From Candidatus Acetothermia bacterium JdFR-48 (lineage in GTDB: Bacteria; Bipolaricaulota; Bipolaricaulia; Bipolaricaulales; Bipolaricaulaceae), in NCBI GenBank assembly GCA_002011425.1, contig MTNJ01000013.1:1-64000 (forward strand): a DNA stretch of 64,000 nt. The letters run 5' to 3'. The number at the start of each line of letters is the position of its first letter. Positions within the stretch are counted from its first letter, which is position 1. Made by a program: the position numbers and the translations under genes. Below the pieces are notes generated by a model. The model ran no database searches. It worked only from the letters and a program-made list of their open reading frames with translations, and was not told where the DNA came from. Below, piece after piece: positions 1 to 8,690 of the stretch.

Positions 1-987
1 GCCGAGCCACTGAAGCATGAGCCGCGCGGCGAGGATCGCCGCCGTGGGGTTCACCTTGTACTGGCCCGCGTACTTGGGGGCGGAGCCGTGGGTCGGCTCG
101 AACACCCCATAGTCCTCCCCGATGTTCCCCGCGGAGGCGAACCCCAGGCCGCCCACGAGCTGGGCGGCGAGGTCCGAGATGATGTCCCCGAACATGTTCG
201 AGGAGACCAGGACCCCGTAATCCTGGGGGTTCTTCACGAGCCACATACACATGGCATCGATGTTCGTCTCCCAGAGCTCGATCCCCGGGTACTCCACCGC
301 CACCCCGCGGGCGATCCGCACCATCATCCCGCTCGTCTCCCGGATCACGTTGGGCTTCTCCACCACCGTCACCGTGGAATAGCCGTGTTCCTTGGCGTAC
401 TCGAATGCGGCGCGGACGATCCGCTCACAGCCCCTCCTGGTGAAGATGCGACAGGAGATGGCGAGTTCATCCTGGGGAAAGACGGCGAACCGTTCCATCT
501 TCTGCGAGTGCCTCCGCAGTACCTCCACCACCTCATCGGGGACGGGGTGGAATTCCACCCCTGAATAAAGTCCTTCGGTGTTTTCTCGAAAGATCACGAG
601 GTCGATATCGTCCCGGTGGTTCAGGGGGTTCCCGGGAAAGGCCCTGCACGGGCGGACGTTGGCATATAGGTCGAACATCTGGCGGATGGCCACGATGGGG
701 GAGAAGTAGGAGAGGCCCTTGTCCTTGAGGTGAGGGGCGAGCTCCGCCTCGGCCTCGTCCTTGGGCTTGGAGGTGATGGCCCCGAAGAGGCAGGCATCCG
801 TGCTCTTCAATACCTCGATGGTGCGATCGGGAAGGGCATTACCCTCCTCACACCAGAACTTCCACCCCACATCGCCATGCACGTATTCCGCCTCGAACCC
901 CACCGCGTCCAGCACCATCCGCGCCGCCTCCAGCACCTCCGGGCCGACGCCGTCCCCGGGAAGGTAAGCGATCCTGTACCTCGCCAT
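1..987 (-). CDS. leuB: 3-isopropylmalate dehydrogenase family protein (3' end outside window)
   Basis: NAD-dependent oxidative decarboxylase of the isocitrate/isopropylmalate family; beside leuD its likely substrate is 3-isopropylmalate in leucine synthesis. Visible motifs are [10 protein letters not shown] at residue 9, [11 protein letters not shown] in the middle and [12 protein letters not shown] near the window edge. The ATG at 985-987 follows GGAGGGATAG and sits directly after the leuD stop TAG (988-990), so the two genes are translationally coupled. 329 codons are open and the C-terminus lies beyond base 1. A homoisocitrate or isocitrate substrate cannot be excluded from family membership alone. 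Confidence 0.85.
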   Translation of the reverse strand, partial: MARYRIAYLPGDGVGPEVLEAARMVLDAVGFEAEYVHGDVGWKFWCEEGNALPDRTIEVLKSTDACLFGAITSKPKDEAEAELAPHLKDKGLSYFSPIVAIRQMFDLYANVRPCRAFPGNPLNHRDDIDLVIFRENTEGLYSGVEFHPVPDEVVEVLRRHSQKMERFAVFPQDELAISCRIFTRRGCERIVRAAFEYAKEHGYSTVTVVEKPNVIRETSGMMVRIARGVAVEYPGIELWETNIDAMCMWLVKNPQDYGVLVSSNMFGDIISDLAAQLVGGLGFASAGNIGEDYGVFEPTHGSAPKYAGQYKVNPTAAILAARLMLQWLG

Positions 988-1482
988 CTATCCCTCCTCC
1001 GCGAGCTTTTTCCTCAGATGTGGGATCAACCCGCCGTCGCGCAGGATCTCGAGGACTATGGGCGGAAGAGGCGGGAACCGGTACTCCCGGCCCTTGTGGC
1101 GCAGGGTCCCGGCCTCGGGATCGAGCTCGACCTCGTCGCCGTACTGGATCGCGGCCACGGCCTCGGGGATCTCGAGGACCAGGAGGCCGTTGTTGATCGC
1201 GTTCCGGAAGAAAATGCGGGCGAAGGAGACGGCGATCACCGCCCCCACGCCTGCAGCCACTAAGCACGTGGCCGCCTGTTCCCGTGAGGAACCGCAGCCG
1301 AAGTTCCTCCCCGCGACGATCACGTCCCCCGGCTTTACCTCCTTAGCGAACCTCGGGTCCAGGTCCTCCAGGGCATGTTTGGCGATCTCCGCGGGTTCCA
1401 TGCGGGAGTAGGTATAACGTCCGGGAAAGATCACGTCGGTGTTCACATCGTCGCCGTACTTCCACGCTCTCCCTTTTATCAT
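988..1482 (-). CDS. leuD: 3-isopropylmalate dehydratase small subunit
   Basis: 164-residue swivelling-domain subunit that joins a LeuC-type [4Fe-4S] large subunit to isomerise 2-isopropylmalate. The family signature [13 protein letters not shown] is present at about residues 53-65, preceded by [15 protein letters not shown]. The frame is open further upstream, but ATG 1480-1482 with GAGGTGGAACGG before it matches the family's usual short (about 165 aa) length, so I chose it. No leuC is adjacent; the upstream gene ends with its own terminator, so leuD opens a new transcription unit shared with leuB. The partner could also be a homoaconitase-type large subunit. Confidence 0.88.
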   Translation of the reverse strand: MIKGRAWKYGDDVNTDVIFPGRYTYSRMEPAEIAKHALEDLDPRFAKEVKPGDVIVAGRNFGCGSSREQAATCLVAAGVGAVIAVSFARIFFRNAINNGLLVLEIPEAVAAIQYGDEVELDPEAGTLRHKGREYRFPPLPPIVLEILRDGGLIPHLRKKLAEEG

Positions 1483-1529
1483 CCGTTCCACCTCGTGTAC
1501 CGATGGTACTCGAGAAGGATGTGTCGCCG

Positions 1530-1554
1530 AAAAAAGCGGCCGAGAAACGGCCGC
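1530..1554 (-). terminator. Rho-independent terminator of the secreted Gly/Lys-tail gene
   Basis: Perfect 7-bp stem GCGGCCG/CGGCCGC with a 5-nt loop, flanked on the + strand by a run of A, so on the minus strand it is followed by a T run. It lies about 35 bp after the stop of the gene at 1589-2389 and before leuD, separating the two units. Confidence 0.75.
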
Positions 1555-1588
1555 CCCTGCGAACGCACCCCCACAAAAAGATGAGCGT

Positions 1589-2389
1589 TCAGCCGCCCTT
1601 CCCTTTCCCCTTCCCGTGCCCCTTTCCCTTGCCGTGCCCGGCATTTCCGTTACCCTCATCGTCCTTGCCCTTTCCAGCGCCTGTGCCCTTCCCTTCCCCC
1701 GGGTGTCCATCCTCGCCCTTGGCCCCCTGGGGCCCCTTCCCTTTGCCCTCCTCGAGCAGCTCTTCCAATGCGGCGAGGATCTCCTCCTCGTCCGCCCCCT
1801 CGCGGATCAGCGATTTGACAAGGTGGACCACCTGGCCGGCCGGAACGCCGGCCCCCAGGGCTTCCCACATCCGCTGCAGAAGATCCGGGGTTAACTCCTG
1901 CCCCGTTTGGCGCAGGGCCTTGATCACCCCGGGCAAGGTCAACAGGCCGCGTTCCATGGATGCAAAGGGGCCGAACTTCCCCGTCTCCACCACCTCTTCC
2001 AGGGCGTCGAGCACCTCGTCATATGCCGCGCCCTCGGCGGTGATGGTGGCCAGGGCCAACTCGAGAGCACGCACGGCGAGGCCGACCTTGTCCTCCGCCA
2101 TGAGATCGGCCCATTCGACGGTCTCGAGAAGCCCCAACGCCTGTTCGGGTGTGATAAGCCCGAGCTCGACTGCCGTGGAAACCAGGAGCGAGATCGTCTC
2201 GATGTGGGTCTCCGGAACGAGGGTGTTCCCCTCGATCAACGAGATGACCGTCTCCAGGGTAACCGCGGCCGTCTGCTCCTCATCCACCAGCACGACGGGC
2301 CCCGTCCGCCCCTCTTGGGCCACGATCGTTGGACTCCATGCCAATGTACAGAACGCGATAACGGCTACCACAAAAGACAACCGCTCCAT
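1589..2389 (-). CDS. Secreted protein with Gly/Lys-rich tail, unknown function
   Basis: Not recognised. 266 residues. The N-terminus is a clear signal peptide ([18 protein letters not shown], cleavage probably near AQEG at 25). Residues about 35-210 are predicted helical and acidic, with repeated short helical segments rich in Leu, Glu and Ala. The last 55 or so residues are a low-complexity Gly-Lys-His-Asp tail built from GKGK units. Start ATG follows GAGGTGAGGTCAGT. It is monocistronic, with its own -10-like box upstream and a terminator downstream. The basic tail could bind polyanions or the cell surface; that is speculation. Confidence 0.65.
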   Translation of the reverse strand: MERLSFVVAVIAFCTLAWSPTIVAQEGRTGPVVLVDEEQTAAVTLETVISLIEGNTLVPETHIETISLLVSTAVELGLITPEQALGLLETVEWADLMAEDKVGLAVRALELALATITAEGAAYDEVLDALEEVVETGKFGPFASMERGLLTLPGVIKALRQTGQELTPDLLQRMWEALGAGVPAGQVVHLVKSLIREGADEEEILAALEELLEEGKGKGPQGAKGEDGHPGEGKGTGAGKGKDDEGNGNAGHGKGKGHGKGKGKGG

Positions 2390-2433
2390 ACTGACCTCAC
2401 CTCGCTGTCGAACCTTATCTTCAACTACATTCC

Positions 2434-2439
2434 ATTATA
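2434..2439 (-). promoter_or_regulatory. Probable -10 box (TATAAT) for the secreted Gly/Lys-tail gene
   Basis: On the minus strand a perfect TATAAT lies 44 bp before the ATG of the gene ending at 1589. I see no good -35 hexamer at 16-18 bp, so this is only a candidate. Confidence 0.35.
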
Positions 2440-2561
2440 CCGTGATCCATTTGCTAACTCACTCTATCCAGGGTCTCGACAACTTCTCATTCGGGGCAGG
2501 CTCGAGGCAGCGGGAAAAGAGCCGAGATAATGGTGACCTTCCCCCCGTTGGTGGCAAGGTT

Positions 2562-3374
2562 TCAGTCAGTCAGCGGTATCTCCAGGGTAGGGAGTTTCTC
2601 GGGATCGAAGTAATCGTCAGGGATGTCCGCCACCTCGCGGACCAATATCTCCAGGACGGCGACGTTGTCCGAGTTCAAGTTGCGGATGGTCAGCTTATGG
2701 GGGATGTAGCCGAGGTCGTCGGCGTAGAAGTCCGCGGCCTCGATCACCTTCCCAAGCGCCCCCTCCGCGTCGTAGAACTCAGTACGCAGGACGACGAAGT
2801 GTTGTTTGTCCACCCACAGGACGATCTTCGTCCACTCGGTCTCGTGCCCTTTCTTGGGAGCGAGGGCAATCACGTAAGTCGTGGTGCCGCTCACCTCCTC
2901 CTCGCCTACGAGCTCAGGGGCATAGTCGTCACGGTACTTGAATCCTTCGGCGATGTCCTCGCGGGTGACACCGGAGCCGGCGATGAACTCTTGTTGGCGC
3001 GCTTCCGCGGAGACGAGTTCCTTCACCAGGCCCAGGGCGGGGAGGTAGAGCCACATGCGTACCTCTCCTTCCGAGGGGGCCCAGGTGAGGAACATTGTGC
3101 CCGCCACGAGTTCGGGCTCGAGGTAGACGATGAGGCTGCGGTCGGGCTTCCCCTCGATCCCGCGGGCGGAGTAGACACGGAACGCGTAGACATTGGTGAC
3201 ATCGCCTTCCGTGATGGTGAACCGCACCGTGGCGACCACCTCGCCCGACTCCCCGCCCATGAGGCCCTTCCCTTCCACCTTGGCGAGGATCTCGTCGGCG
3301 GTGAGCCCCTGGGCTTGGAGCCCCGGACCCAGCAAGATCATGGCCAAAATGGCGATGAATATCTTTTTCCTCAT
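2562..3374 (-). CDS. Outer-membrane lipoprotein-sorting (LolA-like) protein
   Basis: 270 residues with a signal peptide (MRKKIFIAILAMILLGPGLQ, cleavage near AQG). The body resembles the LolA-like family that often accompanies MMPL/RND exporters: TADEILAKVEGK near the mature N-terminus, then alternating strands with MWLYLPALG and GFKYRDDYAPELVG. Such proteins are thought to carry a lipid or lipoprotein across the periplasm for the exporter. ATG overlaps the stop of the MMPL gene (ATGA), which supports joint translation. The cargo is unknown. It is the last gene of the tetR-led operon. Confidence 0.75.
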   Translation of the reverse strand: MRKKIFIAILAMILLGPGLQAQGLTADEILAKVEGKGLMGGESGEVVATVRFTITEGDVTNVYAFRVYSARGIEGKPDRSLIVYLEPELVAGTMFLTWAPSEGEVRMWLYLPALGLVKELVSAEARQQEFIAGSGVTREDIAEGFKYRDDYAPELVGEEEVSGTTTYVIALAPKKGHETEWTKIVLWVDKQHFVVLRTEFYDAEGALGKVIEAADFYADDLGYIPHKLTIRNLNSDNVAVLEILVREVADIPDDYFDPEKLPTLEIPLTD

Positions 3375-5755
3375 GATCTCCTCCTTTCGGTTTTCCCCGG
3401 TTCACGTCGGGGATCAGTGGCAAGCCTGATGACTCTCGGCCCCCCGTCTTTCCACGCGAGGAGATACCGCTGGGTGAGAAATTTCGGTTCCACGCACCCC
3501 AAAACGGCGGGGAGGACGAGCAACGCCCCCGCGGAGCTCGTCACCATGGTGAGGGCCACGAGCCATCCCATAGTGGCCAGCGCCCCGAAACTTGAGAGCA
3601 ATAATACTAGGAACCCCACCGTTAGGGTGAGGGCATTGTAGAAGATGGCCCGTCCCGCGGTGTCGTAGGTGACGTTCAGCGCCTCGGGATGGGGGAGGCC
3701 GCGCATGCGCTCCCGCCGATATCGGGTGATAAAGTGCACCGCGTAGTCCACCCCGATTCCGATCACGAGGCTTGCGATCATCACCGTGGCCATGTCGAGC
3801 CGTGCTCCGGCGATGGCCATGACGCCGAAGTTCCCCACCACGGAGACAACGAGCGGGAGGAGCGCGAATGCCCCGCCCACGGCGGTCCCGAGCAAGAGCG
3901 ACACGATCAGCCACACGGCGCCGAAGCTTGCGAATAAGCTCACGATCTGCGATTGGACGATCTTGTGGCTGATGCGTACGTAGATCACCAGGGACCCCGT
4001 GACGTACCCCGTGACCTCCTGGGGGGCGTGCTCGGCGATGAAACGCTCCACGTCGGCCATCAGTGCCTCGTAGACCGCGGTCCCCACCGACTTCACTCGG
4101 GCGGTAAGCTGGGCCGTGGAGAAATCCCGGGTGACCATGCTCCGGAGGATCTTCCCACCGCCCATCTCATAGAGGAGGAGGAGCTGTGCCACCGCCCGCG
4201 GGGAGTCCGGAACCGTATAGTACGCCTCATCGTCCCCATGAAGAGTGTAGTTGGTCTCCTTGATCAGGTCTACGATGGAGGAGGTGTAACCCACGATTCC
4301 CGAGGTCTCGAGGTATCGTTGAAGGGCGTCCACGAAGGCGAGGACCTCCGGGTCCTTGAGGCCGTCGCGACGGCCGGTCTCGACGACGATGCTGATGTTT
4401 TGGCTTCCGCCAAAGTTTTTCTCGATGAACTTCAGACCTTTGATTACGGGTGCCTCGGGGCGAAAGTACTTCGACATATCGGACTCCACTTGGATGCGGG
4501 GGATCTGGGAGAGGAAGACGGCAAAGACAACCGCCGCTCCCACGAGGAGCCAGGTGCCCCGATGGTGCACCCCGCGGGCCAGCGCCCGGGGCACCGTCCC
4601 GCCCCCCCGCCCGGGGTGGGTGCCCTTCGGGAGGGGGAGGAGGGAGAGCACGGCGGGGATCAAGGTGAGGGAGACGGCGAAGGAGACGAGCACCCCCACG
4701 GCGGAGAAGACCCCGAATTCCCGGATGGGTTTGAGGAAGGCCGAGATCAGCGTGAGGAAGCCGGCGGCGGTGGTGAGGGCTGAGGCGAACACCGGGTTCG
4801 CCATAGCCGCCACCACCTCGGCGACGAGCTCGCGCTTCGACGTCCCCGCGGCGGCCCGTTCGAAGTAATGGTTGACCACGTGGATCCCGTACGCCGACCC
4901 CACTGCGACGAGGAGCACCGGAAGGAAGCTCGACACCATGGAGAGTTTCACCCCCAAGAGTGACATCAGCCCCACGGTCCAAATGACGGCCACGATGACC
5001 ACCGCCAACGGAAGAAGCATCCCCCGCAGCACCCGGAAGCTCAGGAAAAGCACCCCGAGCACAACCAGAACCACTACGGGGAAGAGGAAGCGGAGATCCC
5101 GGCGCATGTAAACGTCCATGTAGTGCACGAAGGCCGCGTCTCCGGTGAGGTAGAAGCTCTCCGGACCTTGGTACCCAGCGAGGATCCCCTGGACCCGGTT
5201 CACGAGCTCCGCGACCTTGTCCTTGTTCCCCTCCGCCTCGGGGTGCACCTTGAGGACGATGAGGCAAGCCGAGCCGTCCTCGAGGACCAGTGACCCCACG
5301 ATCCTCCGTTCGCCTAAGAGCCGGTCCACGAAGGCCCGAACGTCGGCTTCACTCTCGGGAAGACGCTGGAGGGCGGGCCGCACCACGAGGGCGAGCTCTG
5401 TCCCCTCCACGATGTCCACATTGGTAGGTGAGATAACCTCCTCCAGGAGGCCCGTGTCCACCAGCGCCTCGAGCTCTCGGGTGAGGGCGTAGAGCTTCCG
5501 CACGCTCTCCAGGGTGAAGAGTGTTCCCCCTTCAGGGGCAGAGATCCCCACCATGAGCACAGACTGAGACCCGAAGGTCTCCTTGGTCTCCCGGAACTTC
5601 GCCACCACCGGATCGCCCGCAGGAAGCATCTTGTCCATCTCGGAGAGGAATTGGATCCGGGGGGCGAAAAAGAGGAAGAAAAGGGTAATTAGTCCCAAGG
5701 CTGCAAGCGTCCTCAAGGGATGGGCAGCGACGGCCTCCGCAAACCGGCGGAGCAT
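3371..5755 (-). CDS. RND-superfamily exporter of the MMPL type
   Basis: 794-residue inner-membrane transporter with the two-fold RND layout: TM1 at about 10-30, a large extracytoplasmic loop to about 200, five or six TMs to about 375, a TM near 395, a second loop to about 590 and a final TM bundle containing GIGVDYAVHFITRYRRE. MMPL-type pumps move lipids or other hydrophobic compounds using proton motive force. I chose ATG 5755 (GGGGAG before it) over an upstream in-frame start, because it begins right before TM1 and lies 10 bp after the previous stop. It works with the LolA-like protein downstream; substrate unknown. Confidence 0.85.
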   Translation of the reverse strand: MLRRFAEAVAAHPLRTLAALGLITLFFLFFAPRIQFLSEMDKMLPAGDPVVAKFRETKETFGSQSVLMVGISAPEGGTLFTLESVRKLYALTRELEALVDTGLLEEVISPTNVDIVEGTELALVVRPALQRLPESEADVRAFVDRLLGERRIVGSLVLEDGSACLIVLKVHPEAEGNKDKVAELVNRVQGILAGYQGPESFYLTGDAAFVHYMDVYMRRDLRFLFPVVVLVVLGVLFLSFRVLRGMLLPLAVVIVAVIWTVGLMSLLGVKLSMVSSFLPVLLVAVGSAYGIHVVNHYFERAAAGTSKRELVAEVVAAMANPVFASALTTAAGFLTLISAFLKPIREFGVFSAVGVLVSFAVSLTLIPAVLSLLPLPKGTHPGRGGGTVPRALARGVHHRGTWLLVGAAVVFAVFLSQIPRIQVESDMSKYFRPEAPVIKGLKFIEKNFGGSQNISIVVETGRRDGLKDPEVLAFVDALQRYLETSGIVGYTSSIVDLIKETNYTLHGDDEAYYTVPDSPRAVAQLLLLYEMGGGKILRSMVTRDFSTAQLTARVKSVGTAVYEALMADVERFIAEHAPQEVTGYVTGSLVIYVRISHKIVQSQIVSLFASFGAVWLIVSLLLGTAVGGAFALLPLVVSVVGNFGVMAIAGARLDMATVMIASLVIGIGVDYAVHFITRYRRERMRGLPHPEALNVTYDTAGRAIFYNALTLTVGFLVLLLSSFGALATMGWLVALTMVTSSAGALLVLPAVLGCVEPKFLTQRYLLAWKDGGPRVIRLATDPRREPGKTERRRS

Positions 5756-5765
5756 CTCCCCTACC

Positions 5766-6215
5766 TCACACGTCCCCGAAGATCCCGAGTGCGGCGAGCC
5801 GTAGGGAGAGGAGGAGCGGCCAGAGATCATCGGCAGGCGTCCGGAGCTCCCGCTCTCCGCCGAACACTTTGACGACGAGCTCTTTCAGACCCACCAATTC
5901 TGTCTCGTTTACGCCGTTAGCCTCGGCTTCGGGGGGAACACAAAGCCAGATGTATTCACTCTCCCTTGGGATCACGAACACGAGATCGAACGGCCCTGCC
6001 TCCACGGTTTCCTCAGGGAAGCCCAGGATGGCCTTGACGGAGAAGCCATGTTCGATGAGGATCCGCGCCATGGCCTCGAGCCTGATGGACGTCACTAACT
6101 CCTCGGTCTCGTCGACAATGAGGACCTTCCCTTTGACTTCCAGGGCTTCCGGGGCGGCCAAGAGGAGCACCCCTGCCACCAGAGTCAGGACAACGAACGC
6201 CGGAAATCGTTTCAT
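5766..6215 (-). CDS. Small secreted protein of the MMPL operon, unknown function
   Basis: 149 residues with an N-terminal signal sequence (MKRFPAFVVLTLVAGVLLLA). The mature part has an alpha/beta feel, with KVLIVDETEELVTSIRLEAM near 30 reminiscent of a Rossmann-like or response-regulator-like first strand, and FDLVFVIPRE near 77. I do not recognise the family. Start ATG follows GGAGGCCTTTC. It sits between tetR and the exporter with gaps of 10-12 bp, so a periplasmic accessory role in export is a reasonable guess only. Confidence 0.6.
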   Translation of the reverse strand: MKRFPAFVVLTLVAGVLLLAAPEALEVKGKVLIVDETEELVTSIRLEAMARILIEHGFSVKAILGFPEETVEAGPFDLVFVIPRESEYIWLCVPPEAEANGVNETELVGLKELVVKVFGGERELRTPADDLWPLLLSLRLAALGIFGDV

Positions 6216-6227
6216 GAAAGGCCTCCT

Positions 6228-6812
6228 TTAGCTCGGTTTCGGGGCCAGAGCACGCCATGCGATCTCAGCGAGCTCCCTCGGCCCCATTCTTTGGATCCGC
6301 TCTGCCACTTCATCTCCCTCCAGGGCCCGGGCCGAGACCGACTCCACCATCCCAAGGAACGCGTATGCGGCGATGGTGGGATCGCAACGACGGATCTGGC
6401 CACGCTCGATTCCTTCTGCGATGAGTGAAGCGAGGTAATTCACGAACGCCTGGCGCATGGCGAGGGCCCTGCGTTTCGCCATAGGGGAGAGGCCCCGCAG
6501 GCTCTGGGCCAGGGGGCGTAGGGACGGCCCCTCCTCGAGCAGCAACCGGAAGTGGAGCTCGGCGATGCGCTGGATCATCACCGATACGGGGAGGCCTTCC
6601 TCTTTCAGCTCCTCGATTGCCTTCCGGCGCTTCTCGTACTCATCGCGGAGGAGCGCGAGGAGCATCTCCTCCTTGCTCTTGAAGTGATGGTAGATGGTGC
6701 CAAGGGAAACCTTGGCGGCGCGGGCGATGGCCCGCATGCCTGTGGCGTGGAAGCCCTGCTGGGAAAAAAGTTTCCCCGCGGCCTCGAGGATGCGCTGTTC
6801 GGTTGGCTTCAC
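6228..6812 (-). CDS. TetR/AcrR family transcriptional regulator
   Basis: 194 residues. The N-terminal helix-turn-helix domain spans about 4-50, with LFSQQGFHATGMRAIARAA and VSLGTIYHHFKSKEEML, the classical TetR pattern; the rest is the helical ligand-binding and dimer domain. The start is GTG 6810-6812 with GAGGAAG upstream. It leads the operon containing the small secreted protein, MMPL exporter and LolA-like protein, and probably represses that operon and itself: a palindrome lies on the predicted transcription start. The inducer is unknown, plausibly a lipid-like or toxic hydrophobic compound. Confidence 0.88.
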   Translation of the reverse strand: MKPTEQRILEAAGKLFSQQGFHATGMRAIARAAKVSLGTIYHHFKSKEEMLLALLRDEYEKRRKAIEELKEEGLPVSVMIQRIAELHFRLLLEEGPSLRPLAQSLRGLSPMAKRRALAMRQAFVNYLASLIAEGIERGQIRRCDPTIAAYAFLGMVESVSARALEGDEVAERIQRMGPRELAEIAWRALAPKPS

Positions 6813-6831
6813 AACTTCCTCACGCTCCTAT

Positions 6832-6841
6832 CGAACGTTCG
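6832..6841. promoter_or_regulatory. Candidate TetR operator on the transcription start
   Basis: Perfect 10-bp palindrome CGAACGTTCG, immediately downstream of the -10 box of the tetR promoter and 20 bp before the GTG start. Its position is ideal for autorepression. The 9-mer ACGTTCGTT that overlaps it (6835-6843) occurs again inverted at 6949-6957. Confidence 0.55.
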
Positions 6842-6850
6842 TTTTACAAA

Positions 6851-6879
6851 ATTATAGGCCGGGTTAGTAAACTTGACAA
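6851..6879 (-). promoter_or_regulatory. Promoter of the tetR-MMPL operon
   Basis: On the minus strand TTGTCA (6874-6879), a 17-bp spacer, then a perfect TATAAT (6851-6856). Transcription would begin near 6844, giving a leader of about 32 nt with a GAGGAAG ribosome site. Confidence 0.7.
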
Positions 6880-6946
6880 CTTCTTGCTAAATTCGAAATT
6901 TCTTACTCCAACGTAGAACTGTCCCCGGTGACGTAAAAGGACCTTT

Positions 6947-6957
6947 CGAACGAACGT
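6947..6957. promoter_or_regulatory. Second candidate TetR half-operator
   Basis: CGAACGAACGT, containing the same 9-mer as the tetR operator in opposite orientation, about 105 bp upstream of the promoter. It is not a full palindrome. The 6844-7069 interval around it holds no gene that I can support. Confidence 0.3.
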
Positions 6958-7069
6958 GAAAGCCACAGGCTGAGGAGAACCGAATAGCGACGTTTCCGGA
7001 CGGCAAATTTGTGAAGTGCCCTGTCTTTTTTTCGGAGATCACCGTCGGGCTTCTTGTGCAGGGAGGTAG

Positions 7070-7765
7070 TCAATACGTGTCCACTGCCTCTAGAGCCGCG
7101 GGGAGGACGCGGAGGTCGGGGATCGTGTAGTCGGGGCAATGGGCGGGGATCGAGGGAATTTGCTCGCGGTACGGCCCCACGAGGACGCGGATCGCCCGCA
7201 TCCCGAGCACATGGGCCGGGAGGACGTCGTGGTCGAGGCGATCCCCCACCATCACCGCCTCCGAGGGGGATACCCCGATCCCGTCGAGGATCATACGGAA
7301 AAAGAGCGGCAGAGGTTTCATCACCCCCATCTCCTCGGAGACGAGGTCCCAGGCGAAACCCGCGGTGATCCCCTCCCGGCGTAGGAACTCCCCGGTGCGG
7401 GCCTCCTGGTTCGCCGCGATGGCGAGGATGTAACCCCTCTTCTTGAGGACAGCGATCGTCTCGCGGACCCCCTCTCGCACGCGGAACTCACGCCGCGCGA
7501 GCCACTCTCGCTTGAACTCGCTGAACCGTCGGTCTGCTTCGCGGAAGCGGGCGACGTCCGGTTTGAGGTAATGCCAGAGCACAGCGAGCCAGGGATTCGA
7601 GTCCATGCGTCGGGTGTAATCGAGCACTGTTCGACGGACCTCCTCCTCGGTGATGTCGATCCCCGTATCCGTAAGGCAAGAAGCCAAAAAGCGTTCCCAT
7701 GCCCTGTATTCGGGATCCTCGTTCATAATGGGCCCCCCCACGTCCAACAGTATTGCCTTGAGCAT
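7070..7765 (-). CDS. HAD-superfamily hydrolase
   Basis: 231 residues of the haloacid-dehalogenase fold with a helical cap after residue 15. Motif I reads LLDVGGP (Asp8), so the usual second Asp of DxD is Gly; motif III Lys is in VMKPLPLFF, and motif IV is MVGDRLDHD. Phosphatases of this family normally use the second Asp as acid/base, so activity may be altered or the substrate may not be a phosphate ester. ATG 7765 is preceded by AGGAGGGCGGTCG; upstream in-frame codons lack such a site. It stands alone on the minus strand. Confidence 0.78.
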   Translation of the reverse strand: MLKAILLDVGGPIMNEDPEYRAWERFLASCLTDTGIDITEEEVRRTVLDYTRRMDSNPWLAVLWHYLKPDVARFREADRRFSEFKREWLARREFRVREGVRETIAVLKKRGYILAIAANQEARTGEFLRREGITAGFAWDLVSEEMGVMKPLPLFFRMILDGIGVSPSEAVMVGDRLDHDVLPAHVLGMRAIRVLVGPYREQIPSIPAHCPDYTIPDLRVLPAALEAVDTY

Positions 7766-7815
7766 CGACCGCCCTCCTTCACACATGGGGCAATCTTACC
7801 CGACGCGCAGACCTA

Positions 7816-8658
7816 TTAGGTCCTGGGGAGAAGCACCCTGTTCAGAAATTTTTTGATCTCTCGCAGCGCAGTCCAACTAGGTCCTAAGGGGATAAGGTGA
7901 AACTCGTGTGCCGCGAAAGGGATTAGGACAAGCTTTACCCGAGCGCCCGCCGCCTTCAAGGCCTCAGCCATAGCGATGGAGTGCCGTGGCGGGACGACGA
8001 GGTCGGCGGTTCCATGGATGAGGAGAAAGGGCGGTGCATCCGGTCTCACCCAGTAGATGGGAGAAGCACGGCGCCAGAGCTCGGGATCCTCGGCGTAAGA
8101 GGCGCCGAGGAAATCGGTCACCACCACGGCACCGGCGGGGTTGGAATTATAGAGGGTAAGGTCCATGGGGCCATAGAGAGAGACCACCGCACGTACTACT
8201 ATACCCTCCCCTTCGCAGGGGCCGAGTTCGGGCGGTGCCAGCGCGAGGAGGGCTGCCAGATGTCCACCGGCCGACTCCCCGATCAGTACTACGCGGTCCA
8301 GGGCCACCTGCAGTTCGGGCGCGAGGTCATGGAGCCACGCCAGGGCACAACGAAGGTCGGACAGCTGGGTCGGGAACACGAACGCCGGGGCGAGCCGGTA
8401 GTTCACCACCACGCCCACGTACCCGAGCGAGGCGAAGTGTTCGGCATATCCAGCGAAGGTGCTCTTGTCCCCGGTGTGCCACGCACCGCCGGGGACGAAG
8501 ACGATGGCAGGGTATGGGCCGGCCCCGTCCGGGAGGTAGAGGTCCAGGGTGAGCCGCACCCCCTCCACCTCCCGGTAGGTAATGTCGCGGATAACCTCCA
8601 TGGCACACGTGCTCCCGGAAAGAAGCCAAATCGCCGTAAATAAGACTTTAACCATCAT
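7816..8658 (-). CDS. Secreted alpha/beta-hydrolase (carboxylesterase/lipase type)
   Basis: 280 residues. A signal peptide (MMVKVLFTAIWLLSGSTC) is followed at about residue 56 by the oxyanion motif VPGGAWH, then the nucleophile elbow GESAGGH (Ser119), an Asp in GTADLVVP and a His in AAHEFH, the full catalytic triad of hormone-sensitive-lipase-like esterases. The ATG pair at 8653-8658 has AAAGGGATAAA upstream; the reading frame extends further but without a signal sequence at its start. The cysteine near 18 could make it a lipoprotein. Last gene of the MoxR/VWA operon; ester substrate unknown. Confidence 0.8.
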   Translation of the reverse strand: MMVKVLFTAIWLLSGSTCAMEVIRDITYREVEGVRLTLDLYLPDGAGPYPAIVFVPGGAWHTGDKSTFAGYAEHFASLGYVGVVVNYRLAPAFVFPTQLSDLRCALAWLHDLAPELQVALDRVVLIGESAGGHLAALLALAPPELGPCEGEGIVVRAVVSLYGPMDLTLYNSNPAGAVVVTDFLGASYAEDPELWRRASPIYWVRPDAPPFLLIHGTADLVVPPRHSIAMAEALKAAGARVKLVLIPFAAHEFHLIPLGPSWTALREIKKFLNRVLLPRT

Positions 8659-8690
8659 TTTATCCCTTTCGGCCCCTATCTTACCGGCTC

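Noticed and set aside
1503-3641. Very long + strand open frame opposite three minus-strand genes
   Set aside because: It is compositional shadow: Ser/Pro/Arg-rich, no ribosome site or motif, and it spans a terminator, two signal-peptide genes and part of the MMPL gene.
6903-7139. Small minus-strand frame in the gap between tetR promoter and HAD gene
   Set aside because: Overlaps the HAD 3' end, has no ribosome site and an Arg/Ser-rich composition typical of shadow frames.
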